Of a stretch of 64,000 bases of DNA, positions 27,425-37,496 are shown piece by piece (position 1 is the first letter of the stretch; every line of letters begins with the position of its first letter). The DNA is from Pseudomonas sp. RIT-PI-S. GTDB lineage: Bacteria; Pseudomonadota; Gammaproteobacteria; Pseudomonadales; Pseudomonadaceae. The notes below the pieces were generated by a model. The model was not told where the DNA came from. It ran no database searches and was given only the letters and a program-made list of their open reading frames with translations. The DNA is taken from contig NZ_JANZKJ010000010.1 of assembly GCF_025642975.1 (NCBI RefSeq), positions 118,187 to 182,186 of the forward strand, written 5' to 3'. Made by a program: the position numbers and the translations under genes.

Positions 27425-28525
27425 TCAACTACCTGATTTGATCCTCGTCCAGGTTCGCGTGCGCATGCGCTCTCCTGCCTGATCCAGGGGCTTGAGCGTG
27501 TAAAGCGTGGTCATGGCCTGCTCGGTGGGATAGAGGTTGGGGTTAGTCCGGATAGCCGGGTCAACCTTGTCGGTGGCGTCTTTGTTGGGGTTGGGGTAAC
27601 CCACGAAGTCGCTGATCGGTGCGATCACTTCGGGGCGGAGCAAGTAGTTGATAAAGGCGTGGGCATCATCTGGGTTGGCGGCGTCTGCCGGGATCGCCAG
27701 CATGTCGAACCAGATGGGCGCACCTTCCTTGGGCAAGCGCATATCCACCGTCACCCCGTTCTTGGCTTCCTTGGCCCGGTTCTCGGCTTGGGAGAAGCTG
27801 CCCGAATAGCCCACGGCCACGCAAATATCGCCATTGGCGATGTCAGCCATGTACTTCGAGGAGTGGAAGTAGGTGATGTATGGCTTGATCTTGACCATCA
27901 AGTCCTCGGCCTTCTTGTAGTCGGCTGGCTTGCTGCTGTTTGGGTCCAGCCCCAGATGTTGCAGCGCCAGCGGCATGATTTCCGAAGGTGAATCGAGGAA
28001 GGCCACCCCGCACGCATGGAGCTTTTTCATGTTCGCTTCGTTGAAGACTAGGTCCCAGCTATCAACCGGGGCGTTATCGCCCAGCACCGCCTTGACCTTG
28101 GCCGGGTTGAAGCCGATCAGGATGGTGCCGTACATGTAAGGCACTGCATATTTATTGCCCGGATCGTTAGCTTCCAGCAGCTTCATCAACTTGGGGTCCA
28201 GGTGTTGCCAATTGCTGAGCTTCGAGCGGTCGAGCGGCTGGAATACATGGGCCTCAATCTGCTTGGCCAGGAATACGTTGGACGGCACTACCAGGTCGTA
28301 GCCAGACTTCCCGGCCAGCAATTTCGCTTCCAGCGCTTCGTTGGTGTCGAAGATGTCGTACACCAGCTTGAGTGAGGTCTCTTTTTTGAAGGTCTCCAGT
28401 GCCTCTGGCGTGATGTAGTCGAACCAGTTGTAGACCTTCAGGGTGCGCTGCTCATCGGCCTGAGCGAGAGTCGCCAGGCCAAGGGCGCAGAAGGCGGGTA
28501 ACAGCAGCCGTTTGATGGTTTTCAT
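27425..28525 (-). CDS. Polyamine ABC transporter substrate-binding protein (PotF/SpuD type)
   Basis: 366 aa periplasmic binding protein, probably for putrescine or acetylated polyamines. The signal peptide is MKTIKRLLLPAFCALGLATLAQA. The mature sequence follows the PotF family: KVYNWFDYITPEALETFKKET, DLVVPSNVFLAKQ, YAVPYMYGTILIGFN, AVGYSGSFSQA and INYLLRPEVIAPISDFVGYPNPN. No permease or ATPase is next to it, so it must share another transporter's membrane parts or act in sensing. It is the second gene after the acetylpolyamine amidohydrolase, with a four-base ATGA overlap (28522-28525). Confidence 0.92.
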   Translation of the reverse strand: MKTIKRLLLPAFCALGLATLAQADEQRTLKVYNWFDYITPEALETFKKETSLKLVYDIFDTNEALEAKLLAGKSGYDLVVPSNVFLAKQIEAHVFQPLDRSKLSNWQHLDPKLMKLLEANDPGNKYAVPYMYGTILIGFNPAKVKAVLGDNAPVDSWDLVFNEANMKKLHACGVAFLDSPSEIMPLALQHLGLDPNSSKPADYKKAEDLMVKIKPYITYFHSSKYMADIANGDICVAVGYSGSFSQAENRAKEAKNGVTVDMRLPKEGAPIWFDMLAIPADAANPDDAHAFINYLLRPEVIAPISDFVGYPNPNKDATDKVDPAIRTNPNLYPTEQAMTTLYTLKPLDQAGERMRTRTWTRIKSGS

Positions 28526-29568
28526 GGGTGAGCTTCCTCGAGCGCGCGTTGGAAACCTTCGAGCACGTTAACCGCGTTGATGCCAATTTCTTCCACGGCA
28601 TAGCCGCCTTCCATCACGAAGAGGGTGGGCTTGCCGAGCCTGGCTATACGTTCACCCATTACCAGGTAATCCGGGCTGTCGAGCTTGAACTGCGAGATCG
28701 GGTCCTCCTTGAAGGTGTCCACACCCAGTGAAACCACCAGCACATCGGCTTGGTAACGATCGATCTCACCGCAGGCCAGTTCCAGCGCCCGGGCCCATGC
28801 CTGCCAGTCGCTACCAGCCGGCAGTGGATAGTTGAAGTTCAGCCCGGCACCCGCGCCTTCGCCGGTTTCATCGGCATAGCCCAGGAAGAACGGAAACTCC
28901 TCGGCGGGATCGCCGTGGATAGAGGCAAACAACACATCGCTGCGGTCATAGAAGATCGACTGAGTGCCGTTCCCGTGGTGATAGTCCACGTCAAGGATGG
29001 CCACCCGCGCCCGGCCTTGGTCGAGGAAGGCCTGCGCGGCGATGGCCGCGTTGTTGAGATAGCAATAGCCGCCCATGAGCTCGGCGGCGGCATGATGCCC
29101 TGGCGGCCGGCATAGGGAGAACGCACCGTGAGCGCCGCGCTGGATATCATCCACTCCGCTCAGGGCAACCTGCGCTGCGCTATAGGCGGCTTGCCAAGTG
29201 CCAGCGGTGATCGGCGCGCCTCCATCGAAGCTGTAATAGCCCAGTTCGCCATGCAAGCTGGTGGGCTTGACCTGGCGAAGCGTGCGCGCTGGCCAGGTAT
29301 AGGGCAGCAGGTCGCCGTCAGAGCCCATGGCCGCCCAGCGCTCCCATGCGCCCCGGAAGAAACTCAAATAGGCTTCGCTGTGCACCCGTTGCAGGGGCGC
29401 CAGGCCAAAATTCTGCGGCGCGAGCACCTCGCCCAGCTCGCGCGCCTTGACCCTGGCCAACACATGGTCGGCACGGGAGGGCATTTCGAAGCAGGGCATG
29501 AGCTTGCCGTCGATCAGCTCACAGCGGCCATGGTGCAGATGGTGGTCGTCTGAATAAAACGTACGCAT
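28522..29568 (-). CDS. Acetylpolyamine amidohydrolase (class II histone-deacetylase-like)
   Basis: 348 aa zinc hydrolase that should remove acetyl groups from acetylputrescine, acetylspermidine or acetylcadaverine. From MRTFYSDDHHLHHG (ATG at 29568), the active-site residues can be placed: H158-H159 (RPPGHHA), zinc ligands D195, H197 (DVDYHHGNGTQ) and D284 (LGVDTFKEDP), and the catalytic Tyr in MEGGYAVEE. An upstream in-frame start at 29646 gives a non-conserved N-terminus. It is co-transcribed with the downstream PotF-like protein and probably controlled by the upstream AraC regulator. Confidence 0.93.
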   Translation of the reverse strand: MRTFYSDDHHLHHGRCELIDGKLMPCFEMPSRADHVLARVKARELGEVLAPQNFGLAPLQRVHSEAYLSFFRGAWERWAAMGSDGDLLPYTWPARTLRQVKPTSLHGELGYYSFDGGAPITAGTWQAAYSAAQVALSGVDDIQRGAHGAFSLCRPPGHHAAAELMGGYCYLNNAAIAAQAFLDQGRARVAILDVDYHHGNGTQSIFYDRSDVLFASIHGDPAEEFPFFLGYADETGEGAGAGLNFNYPLPAGSDWQAWARALELACGEIDRYQADVLVVSLGVDTFKEDPISQFKLDSPDYLVMGERIARLGKPTLFVMEGGYAVEEIGINAVNVLEGFQRALEEAHP

Positions 29569-29654
29569 GTTGTTGTTCTCCGCAGGCTTGTTGGCGCTCC
29601 CATTTTTGAGCGCAGCGCGGTCGGCGGGAACGGCAGGAGCGGCCAAAAGGGGAT

Positions 29655-29683
29655 AAATCCGGCCAAGGGGTGTGTCCGGATTT
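29655..29683. promoter_or_regulatory. Candidate operator between the AraC regulator and the amidohydrolase
   Basis: A perfect 8-bp inverted repeat, AAATCCGG (29655-29662) and CCGGATTT (29676-29683), with repeat starts 21 bp apart (two helical turns), in the 143-bp gap upstream of the amidohydrolase operon. It is a plausible site for the adjacent AraC-family protein; this is inferred from position and symmetry. Confidence 0.45.
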
Positions 29684-29711
29684 CGCCCCTGAATGGAGCC
29701 CTGCGCACCCG

Positions 29712-30704
29712 TTAGGCGCGAAATTGCCGCGGTGCAACGCCACTCCAGCGAACAAAGGCATGTCGAAAGCTTGCGGTTTCGCTGAAACCTAGCAATTCCG
29801 CGATGCGATATACCGGCAGCCGTGCTTCCACCAGCAGGTGCTTGGCCTGCTCGAAGCGAAGCTCATCCAACAACTCCTGGTAGCTGCTGCCCAGGCTGTG
29901 CAGCCGTCGGCGCAAGGTGCGGCCTGAGCATTTCATCTGCCGCGCCAGGCCCTCCAGGCCGGGCGGCGCGTGCAATTGTTGGCGCAGCGCCAGGCGAATA
30001 CGCCCCAGCCACGCTTGGCTTCCGGTGAATTCAGCGTTCTGCCTGCGGCAGCGCTCAGCCATGGCACTGTGCGTGACCGTGTCGGCCAACGGCAGCGCCC
30101 TGGCGAGCCAGCCGCGGTCGAACGCAAAGGCGTTATCAGCTTCGCCAAAGCGGATCGGGCACCCGAACGCCTGCTGGTAGTCTGCCGCATAGGAAGGCGC
30201 CGCGTGGGTAAAGCGCGCCCCGGTTAGAGGCAATGGCTGGCCGAGCAAGTCATTACAGATGACCCGTAACGAGGTCATGCATAGCTCGGCATTGAAAACC
30301 GCCAGTGCGGGCCGGTCGGTGTAGTCGGAAGCGCACAGCCATACCTGGTCGCCGTCCTGCTCCAGGCGCAGGTGGAAGAGGGTGCCCAGTAACGCCGGAT
30401 AGCGCAGGGCAAAGGTTAGCGCGTCACCGAAAGTGGCACTGAGCAGCAGGGCGTAACCGAGCATGCCGTAGGACGACACATGCATGCGCTGCCCTAGCTC
30501 CAGCCCGATGCTCTCGCGCCAGGCGAAGGCGTTGGCGCACACCTGCATCTCCTGTGCGGTGGTGATGTGCAGGTCCGGCCGCGCCAGGTCAGCCTCTTCG
30601 ATGCCACTACCCCTGAGCACGGCGGTGGCGCCTATGCCTTCAGCGCGGAAGGTATCAAGGATCAGCGAAACGGCATTGAGGGTGGTGAGGTGGGTGTGCA
30701 ACAT
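29712..30704 (-). CDS. AraC-family transcriptional regulator (ArgR/OruR-like N-terminal domain)
   Basis: 330 aa regulator with an N-terminal Arabinose_bd-type domain (residues 20-200; QRMHVSSYGMLGYALLLS) and a C-terminal AraC HTH pair (about 225-328; LEGLARQMKCSGRTLRRRLHSLGSSYQELLDE, YRIAELLGFSETASFRHAFVRWSGVAPRQFR). The domain layout resembles regulators of amine and amino-acid catabolism in Pseudomonas. It lies directly upstream of, and on the same strand as, the acetylpolyamine amidohydrolase operon, its most likely target. Confidence 0.9.
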   Translation of the reverse strand: MLHTHLTTLNAVSLILDTFRAEGIGATAVLRGSGIEEADLARPDLHITTAQEMQVCANAFAWRESIGLELGQRMHVSSYGMLGYALLLSATFGDALTFALRYPALLGTLFHLRLEQDGDQVWLCASDYTDRPALAVFNAELCMTSLRVICNDLLGQPLPLTGARFTHAAPSYAADYQQAFGCPIRFGEADNAFAFDRGWLARALPLADTVTHSAMAERCRRQNAEFTGSQAWLGRIRLALRQQLHAPPGLEGLARQMKCSGRTLRRRLHSLGSSYQELLDELRFEQAKHLLVEARLPVYRIAELLGFSETASFRHAFVRWSGVAPRQFRA

Positions 30705-30858
30705 GCGAAGGCCTCCAGGCTTGCCGGGGTGATTGCAAGCTTTAGGCCGGAGGCAGTGGATGTCATATCAAGCCGGGGGCTGCGGGCCCAGGCAATGCCC
30801 AGGAACCGGGCCCGCTAGAACAAACAGTTGCGCCCCGTTCCGCGGGGTTCGCCCCCTT

Positions 30859-31872
30859 TTACAAGGGCCAGGGGCGCCCGGTGAGTTCACCGCAAAGGTC
30901 AACGGCCAACAGGCGAGCTATGTCTTCGGCGGCTAGGCCGATTCCCAGCAACCCATGGAGTTTGCCCAAGGCGGCCTCGCGCGTCATGCCGCCGCCGGCG
31001 ACCACCCCAGCACTGCGCAGGCGGCTTCCGGCCTCGTACACGTCCAGCTCCACGCCACCTTGTTGGCACTGGGTGACGGCAACCACGACCACGCCTTGGC
31101 TGCGAGCCTGACGCAAGGCTTCGAGGAATGCCGGGTCGTCGCTGGGGCCGGTGCCGCTGCCGTAGCATTCGAGCACCAGGCCCTGTACGCCGCTCGCCAC
31201 CAGCACGGTCAACCACGCTGGATCGAAGCCAGGCACCAAGGGCAACGCGGCTACCCGTGCCAGCGCCTTGGGTTGCTGGTAATGCAACTGCGGCGGCAGA
31301 GTGACCGCCGAGGCCTGCGCCTTATCCCGCTGCAAGGGCGCGAACGCGTTGCGCCCACTGCTGCGGACCTTGGCGCAGCGGGTGGGCAGCATCAGCTGCC
31401 CATGAAAGTGCAGCCATACGCCCGGAGCCAGGCCCGCGCTTAGCGTACTCAAGGCACCTTCAAGGTTCTCCCAGGCGTCGCTGTGCTCGACGCCCGCCGG
31501 CAGCATGGAGCCGGTGAATACCACCGGCGCCGGCAAGCCAATCAACTGGAAGCTTAGGGCGGCGGCGCTATAGGCCAGGGTATCAGTGCCGTGCAGCACC
31601 AGCACGGCGTCGCAGCTATCGACGTCCACGGCGCGGCCGATCGCGTTACGCAGTTGCTGCCAATAGGCAGGCGACATGTTCGCGCTGTCGATCAGCGGCT
31701 GCATTTCCTCGAACGACCAGGCTGCCGTCCGCAGCCCGGACGCTTTCAGTTGAGCCTGCATCCGCTGCTCGAAGCCGCCGGCAGGGGCAAGCCCGGCCGC
31801 CGTAGCCTGCATGCCGATGGTACCGCCGGTATAGAGAACGCGGATGTGACGGGCAGGCGGGGCGGCGGTCAT
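30859..31872 (-). CDS. L-asparaginase family protein
   Basis: 337 aa amidohydrolase converting asparagine to aspartate and ammonia. Both family signatures are visible: LYTGGTIGMQ near the N-terminus, with the nucleophilic Thr at about residue 18, and VLHGTDTLAYSAAALS, which supplies the Thr-Asp pair. No signal peptide is present, so a cytoplasmic type I-like enzyme is expected. It begins two bases after the stop of the amino acid:Na+ symporter gene, so the two form an operon, and aspartase lies just upstream. Glutaminase side activity is possible. Confidence 0.92.
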   Translation of the reverse strand: MTAAPPARHIRVLYTGGTIGMQATAAGLAPAGGFEQRMQAQLKASGLRTAAWSFEEMQPLIDSANMSPAYWQQLRNAIGRAVDVDSCDAVLVLHGTDTLAYSAAALSFQLIGLPAPVVFTGSMLPAGVEHSDAWENLEGALSTLSAGLAPGVWLHFHGQLMLPTRCAKVRSSGRNAFAPLQRDKAQASAVTLPPQLHYQQPKALARVAALPLVPGFDPAWLTVLVASGVQGLVLECYGSGTGPSDDPAFLEALRQARSQGVVVVAVTQCQQGGVELDVYEAGSRLRSAGVVAGGGMTREAALGKLHGLLGIGLAAEDIARLLAVDLCGELTGRPWPL

Positions 31873-31874
31873 GG

Positions 31875-33290
31875 TCAGGTCCTGTCGGGGTTGTGCGGCG
31901 CTGGGCTGACGGGCCAGGCGCTCGGGTCGAGGTCCAGGTCCGCATACTGGCGGGCGTCGAATACGGGCGTCTTCACGCCCGCGGCCCGTTGCGCATCGTA
32001 ATCGTGCAGCAGGCGCAGGCCAACCTTGAACAGCAAGAACAGCGCGGTGAGGTTCACCAGGGCTAGCAAGGTCATGGTGAGGTCGGCAAAGGCGAACACG
32101 GTTTCAAGGTTCTCGATCGCGCCCCAGACTACCAAGGCCAGAACTATCACCCGGTAAACGAAGACCAGCTTCTTGCCACCGCCCAAAAAGCGCAGGTTGT
32201 TTTCACCCAGGTAATAGTTGTAGAGCATCGAGGTGAACACGAAGAGCGCCAACGCCACGCTGATGAACACTTTGCCCCATGGGCCCACTACCGCAGCGAG
32301 AGAGTCCTGCGCGAGCACGATGCCGTTGCCATTGAAGTTGGTGCCGTACACGCCGGAGAGCAGGATCAGCAGCGCCGTGCAGGTGCAGATCACGAAGGTG
32401 TCGAGGAACACGCTGAATGCCTGCACCACGCCCTGGGCGACCGGATGGCGCACTTCGGCCACGGCGGCAACGTTAGGCGCGCTGCCCAGGCCCGCTTCGT
32501 TGGCGAATACGCCGCGCTTGACGCCCAGCACGATGGCGCTGCCCACCAGCCCGCCGAACACTTGGTCGATGCCCAGCGCACTTTTGACGATGGTGGCGAG
32601 CATGAGCGGAACGTGCTCGAACTGCAGCACGATCACATAAACGGTGACGGCGATATACGCCAGGGTCTTCACCGGCACCAGCAGGTCCGCCACCTTGGCG
32701 ATACGCTTGATCCCGCCGACAAATACCAGGCCCATTAGCACGGCCAGCGCCAGCCCCGAGTACATCACGTCGAAACCGAAAGCATCGTTGAGCGAGGTGG
32801 TCACTGCATGAGACTGCAGGCCATTGAAGGCGAAGCCGAAGGTGATCAGCAACAGTGCCGCCATGACCATGCCAAGCCAGCGCTTGCCCAGCCCGTGCTG
32901 GATATAGAAAGACGGCCCGCCACGGTACTGACCTTCTTCATCGCAACGCTTATAAAGCTGCGCCAGGGAACATTCGAAGAAACTGCTGGCCATGCCCACC
33001 AGCGCCGTAACCCACATCCAGAACACCGCCCCGGGGCCACCGAGGGTCACCGCCACGCCAACCCCGGCGATGTTCCCTGCGCCTACACGGCCGGCCAGGC
33101 TGAGCATCAGCGCCTGGAAGGAGCTCAATTGGCTGGAGCTGCTGCGCAGGCTGTTGGCGAACACGCTGAACATATGGGGAAAATGGCGCAGCTGAACAAA
33201 GCGCGAGCGCAGCGTGAAATAGCCACCTAGCCCGACTATCAGAACGATCAGCACTTTGCCGGAGAGGAAGTCGTTAAGGACTCCAAGCAT
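31875..33290 (-). CDS. Alanine/glycine:cation symporter (AGCS) family protein
   Basis: 471 aa Na+-coupled amino acid importer from MLGVLNDFLSGKVLIVLIVG (ATG at 33290); an upstream Met at 33344 would add an unlikely polar extension. There are about ten membrane helices. AGCS signatures include GRVGAGNIAGVGVAVTLGGPGAVFWMW, FFECSLAQLYK, YRGGPSFYIQHG and VFANEAGLGSAPNVAA. The gene is coupled to the asparaginase gene downstream, which suggests uptake of an amide or small neutral amino acid. The exact substrate cannot be read. Confidence 0.92.
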   Translation of the reverse strand: MLGVLNDFLSGKVLIVLIVGLGGYFTLRSRFVQLRHFPHMFSVFANSLRSSSSQLSSFQALMLSLAGRVGAGNIAGVGVAVTLGGPGAVFWMWVTALVGMASSFFECSLAQLYKRCDEEGQYRGGPSFYIQHGLGKRWLGMVMAALLLITFGFAFNGLQSHAVTTSLNDAFGFDVMYSGLALAVLMGLVFVGGIKRIAKVADLLVPVKTLAYIAVTVYVIVLQFEHVPLMLATIVKSALGIDQVFGGLVGSAIVLGVKRGVFANEAGLGSAPNVAAVAEVRHPVAQGVVQAFSVFLDTFVICTCTALLILLSGVYGTNFNGNGIVLAQDSLAAVVGPWGKVFISVALALFVFTSMLYNYYLGENNLRFLGGGKKLVFVYRVIVLALVVWGAIENLETVFAFADLTMTLLALVNLTALFLLFKVGLRLLHDYDAQRAAGVKTPVFDARQYADLDLDPSAWPVSPAPHNPDRT

Positions 33291-33459
33291 GTTGTTTCCT
33301 CGTATTGGTAGTGCTGCCGGGCAGCGTCCGGGCCGCGTCGGCAAAAAAGGGGCGCACTATACCCGCGAATGGCGCGAGCGTCTGCACAACCTTGGTGCAA
33401 AAGCGAAGCGGAAGATTCCGTAATTCCTTCAGCGGCTAGCTGAATGCCAGGTATTGGGC

Positions 33460-33485
33460 AAAAAAAAGAGCCCCATTCGGGGCTC
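33460..33485 (-). terminator. Terminator of aspA
   Basis: GAGCCCC (33468-33474), ATTC loop, GGGGCTC (33479-33485). On the minus strand the stem is followed by eight T (33467-33460), about 48 bp after the aspA stop. Confidence 0.92.
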
Positions 33486-33532
33486 GTAAAAGGTGAGAGG
33501 TGTCTAGTCCCTCAGCCTGGTGATATGGGGGG

Positions 33533-34957
<1,425 letters not shown>

Positions 34958-35132
34958 GATAGCAGTCAGCTCTGAGTGAACCCGGTAAGCACCGGAATGC
35001 TGCTAATACTGCGCTTTCAGAGGATAATCGGGCCAATGCTGTTGCACGCTGCCCCATGCACAAACGGCATAACGGTGGGTGTGACGAATGGTCGCTCCCG
35101 AGCGTATGCCGGTAGGAAGGAATGCCTAGAAA

Positions 35133-36032
35133 ATGAACCTTGAAACGAAATGGCTGGAAGATCTCACTGCCCTGGCCGCTACCCGGAGTTTTTCCCAAGC
35201 CGCCGAGCGCCGCTTCGTCACCCAGCCAGCCTTCAGCCGACGCATTCGCAGCCTCGAGGCCGCATTGGGGCTTACGTTGGTCAACCGCAGCAAAACACCG
35301 ATCGAACTTACCGAGGCCGGGCAGTTGTTTCTGGTCACTGCCCGCAATGTGGTGGATCAGGTAGGTGAAGTATTGCGCCACTTGCATCACCTCGAAGGGG
35401 GGCCAGGGGAGGTGGTCCAGGTGGCGGCAGCACATTCGCTGGCGCTCGGCTTCTTCCCCGGATGGATCGCCCGCCTGCGCAATGAAGGCCTGCCGATGGC
35501 GACTCGCCTGGTGGCCACTAACGTCGGCGATGCGATACATGCGCTCAGGGAAGGGGGCTGCGACATCATGCTGGCCTTCTATGACCCCGAGGCCACGCTG
35601 CAGATGGACCCGGAAATCTTCCCCTCACTGCACCTGGGTGCCACCGAAATGCTGCCGATTTGCTCGGTAGCCGCCGATGGCAGCGCGCTCTATAACCTGG
35701 ACAGCGGCGCCAGCGTGCCCCTGCTTGCTTACGGCGCCGGCTCCTTCCTGGGGCGTTCGGTCAATGCGCTGCTGCGCCAGCGCGGGCTGCGCTATACCAC
35801 GGTGTATGAAACGGCGATGGCCGATAGCCTCAAGGCCATGGCGCTGCAAGGGTTGGGGGTGGCGTGGGTGCCGCGGTTGAGCGTAACGGCAGAACTCAAC
35901 CGCGGCGAGCTGGTGGTGTGTGGTGCGCCCCATTGGCACGTGCCGCTGGAGATTCGCCTGTATCGGTGCTCGCTGGTCCGCAAGGCCAGCGTGCGCTTGC
36001 TGTGGCGCAAGCTCGAAGCCCAGCGGGCGTGA
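35133..36032 (+). CDS. LysR-type transcriptional regulator
   Basis: 299 aa LTTR with an N-terminal winged HTH (residues 5-63; SFSQAAERRFVTQPAFSRRIRSLEAALGLTLVNRS) and a C-terminal substrate-binding domain (about 90-295). It is divergent from aspA across 175 bp and matches the position of PA5428 in P. aeruginosa. Control of aspA or the asparaginase cluster is likely but inferred from position only. It ends three bases from the convergent metzincin gene. Confidence 0.9.
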   Translation: MNLETKWLEDLTALAATRSFSQAAERRFVTQPAFSRRIRSLEAALGLTLVNRSKTPIELTEAGQLFLVTARNVVDQVGEVLRHLHHLEGGPGEVVQVAAAHSLALGFFPGWIARLRNEGLPMATRLVATNVGDAIHALREGGCDIMLAFYDPEATLQMDPEIFPSLHLGATEMLPICSVAADGSALYNLDSGASVPLLAYGAGSFLGRSVNALLRQRGLRYTTVYETAMADSLKAMALQGLGVAWVPRLSVTAELNRGELVVCGAPHWHVPLEIRLYRCSLVRKASVRLLWRKLEAQRA

Positions 36033-36035
36033 GCC

Positions 36036-36692
36036 TCAGGGGACTTCCGAGAGGTAAGCGTTTATCGCCTCGCGGTTGCGATCACTGTAGCGGTAGCAGT
36101 TGGAGCGCACGTTCTGCCTGGTTGGGTAGGTATAGGTCTCGCAAAACCAGCCGTTGAACAGCACTTCGGCGTTTTCGTGGGTGGCACCGAACATATGGCC
36201 AAGCTCGTGGCCTGGCGCGGAATAGGTTTTGAGCGAGGCCCAGGCCGCGGTGCCTTGATGGCGGGCCTCGCCGACGACCTCGTTCTGGGAGGGGTCATCC
36301 GGGATCACGGACTGATGCACTAACAACAACGTTTTGTCGACGCGGTAATTCCACTTGCCGTCGCCTTTCGCGGCCCAGAACGCCTCGTTACGCTTGGTCA
36401 GGGTGGTGACCAAGTACCGCCGGTCCGGTGTGTTGTAGTCCAGGTCCGATAGCCCAGGGACGTTATGACGGATGTGCAGCTGTACGGCGCGGCCAAATGT
36501 CGATTCCATTTCCCTTATCCAGGGCCGCAGGTATTGCTCTTCCAGGTCGCCGCGCAGGGGTGAGGGGATGTCGTTGTGGAGCACCACCTGCAGGCGAATG
36601 GGCAAGGCGGCGAGCGCCGTGGAGCTGCCAAGCGCGAAATTGCCCAGGCTGCCGACGGCGGCAACCAGCATCGTGATCGAGCTAAGTTTCAT
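36036..36692 (-). CDS. Secreted metzincin-type zinc metalloprotease
   Basis: 218 aa protein with a signal peptide (about residues 1-28, ending STALA) and the extended zinc motif HELGHMFGATH, which is the metzincin HExxHxxGxxH. Further on, FCETY and NCYRYSDRNREAINAYL suggest a disulfide and a conserved C-terminal helix. No classical Met-turn is obvious, so assignment to a named clan family (reprolysin/M12-like) is tentative. There is no neighbouring type I secretion gene; export would be Sec-dependent, with final location periplasmic or outside the cell. Confidence 0.8.
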   Translation of the reverse strand: MKLSSITMLVAAVGSLGNFALGSSTALAALPIRLQVVLHNDIPSPLRGDLEEQYLRPWIREMESTFGRAVQLHIRHNVPGLSDLDYNTPDRRYLVTTLTKRNEAFWAAKGDGKWNYRVDKTLLLVHQSVIPDDPSQNEVVGEARHQGTAAWASLKTYSAPGHELGHMFGATHENAEVLFNGWFCETYTYPTRQNVRSNCYRYSDRNREAINAYLSEVP

Positions 36693-37000
36693 GGGGGTCC
36701 ATCCTCCGGTAGTGGGCCTCGATGCCCGCCGCTATCGGAGCAGAACGGCAAGCGTCGGCGTGAGGCTGCCAAGGCAAGGCCGGCTGAAAGAAAGTTCGTT
36801 GGCCGGCGAAGGAAAGCCTTTGCCCAAGCGCAGCCGCCGGGCGCCGCAAATGCGCCCTTTCGGTTGCTGTTGAGGTATACTGCGCGGCCTCTGGCCGGTG
36901 GGTGATTCGGCCTGCGAACCCAAGTCAAGCCACGCTGCTTTGCCGCGTGGCTTGTTGTTTTCTGCCGCGCCGCGGGCGCCCGAAATGAAGAGGCTCGACG
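36693..37000. promoter_or_regulatory. 308-bp gap holding the purE promoter and leader
   Basis: Between the metzincin and purE start codons. It contains a TATACT -10-like hexamer (36876-36881) oriented towards purE, with no clear -35, and the hairpin at 36926-36954. The first 150 bp upstream of purE's promoter is GC-rich with no gene I can support. Confidence 0.5.
36926..36961 (+). terminator. Terminator-like hairpin in the purE leader
   Basis: CAAGCCACGC (36926-36935), a 9-nt loop, GCGTGGCTTG (36945-36954), then TTGTTTT. It is a perfect 10-bp stem with a T-rich tail located between the likely purE promoter and the purE start, so it could act as an attenuator or end a short RNA of about 75 nt. 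Confidence 0.65.
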
Positions 37001-37492
37001 ATGAGTGCACTGGTTGGCGTGATCATGGGCTCCAAGTCCGATTGGTCCACCCTCAGCCACACCGCCGATATGCTGGAAAAGCTCGGCATCTCCTACGAGG
37101 TGAAGGTGGTTTCCGCCCACCGCACGCCGGACCTGCTGTTCCAGTATGCGGAAGAAGCCGAGGGCAGGGGCCTGGAAGTGATCATCGCGGGTGCCGGTGG
37201 CGCTGCCCATCTACCGGGCATGTGCGCGGCCAAGACTCACTTGCCCGTGCTGGGCGTGCCGGTCCAGTCCTCGATGCTTTCAGGGGTGGATTCCTTGTTG
37301 TCCATCGTGCAAATGCCTGCTGGCGTGCCGGTGGCGACCCTGGCGATCGGCAAGGCCGGTGCCATCAACGCCGCACTGCTCGCCGCCAGCATTCTGGGCG
37401 GCAAATACCCCCAGTTCCACGATGCGCTGGTGCGTTTCCGTACCGAGCAAACAGCGACCGTGCTGGACAACCCGGACCCTCGCGAGGCGTAA
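37001..37492 (+). CDS. purE: 5-(carboxyamino)imidazole ribonucleotide mutase
   Basis: 163 aa class I PurE that converts N5-CAIR to CAIR in purine synthesis. Family residues are [21 protein letters not shown] (catalytic His), [12 protein letters not shown] and [14 protein letters not shown]. It forms a two-gene operon with purK, four bases downstream. The leader contains a terminator-like hairpin, so purine-dependent control is possible. Confidence 0.98.
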   Translation: MSALVGVIMGSKSDWSTLSHTADMLEKLGISYEVKVVSAHRTPDLLFQYAEEAEGRGLEVIIAGAGGAAHLPGMCAAKTHLPVLGVPVQSSMLSGVDSLLSIVQMPAGVPVATLAIGKAGAINAALLAASILGGKYPQFHDALVRFRTEQTATVLDNPDPREA

Positions 37493-37496
37493 GCAC

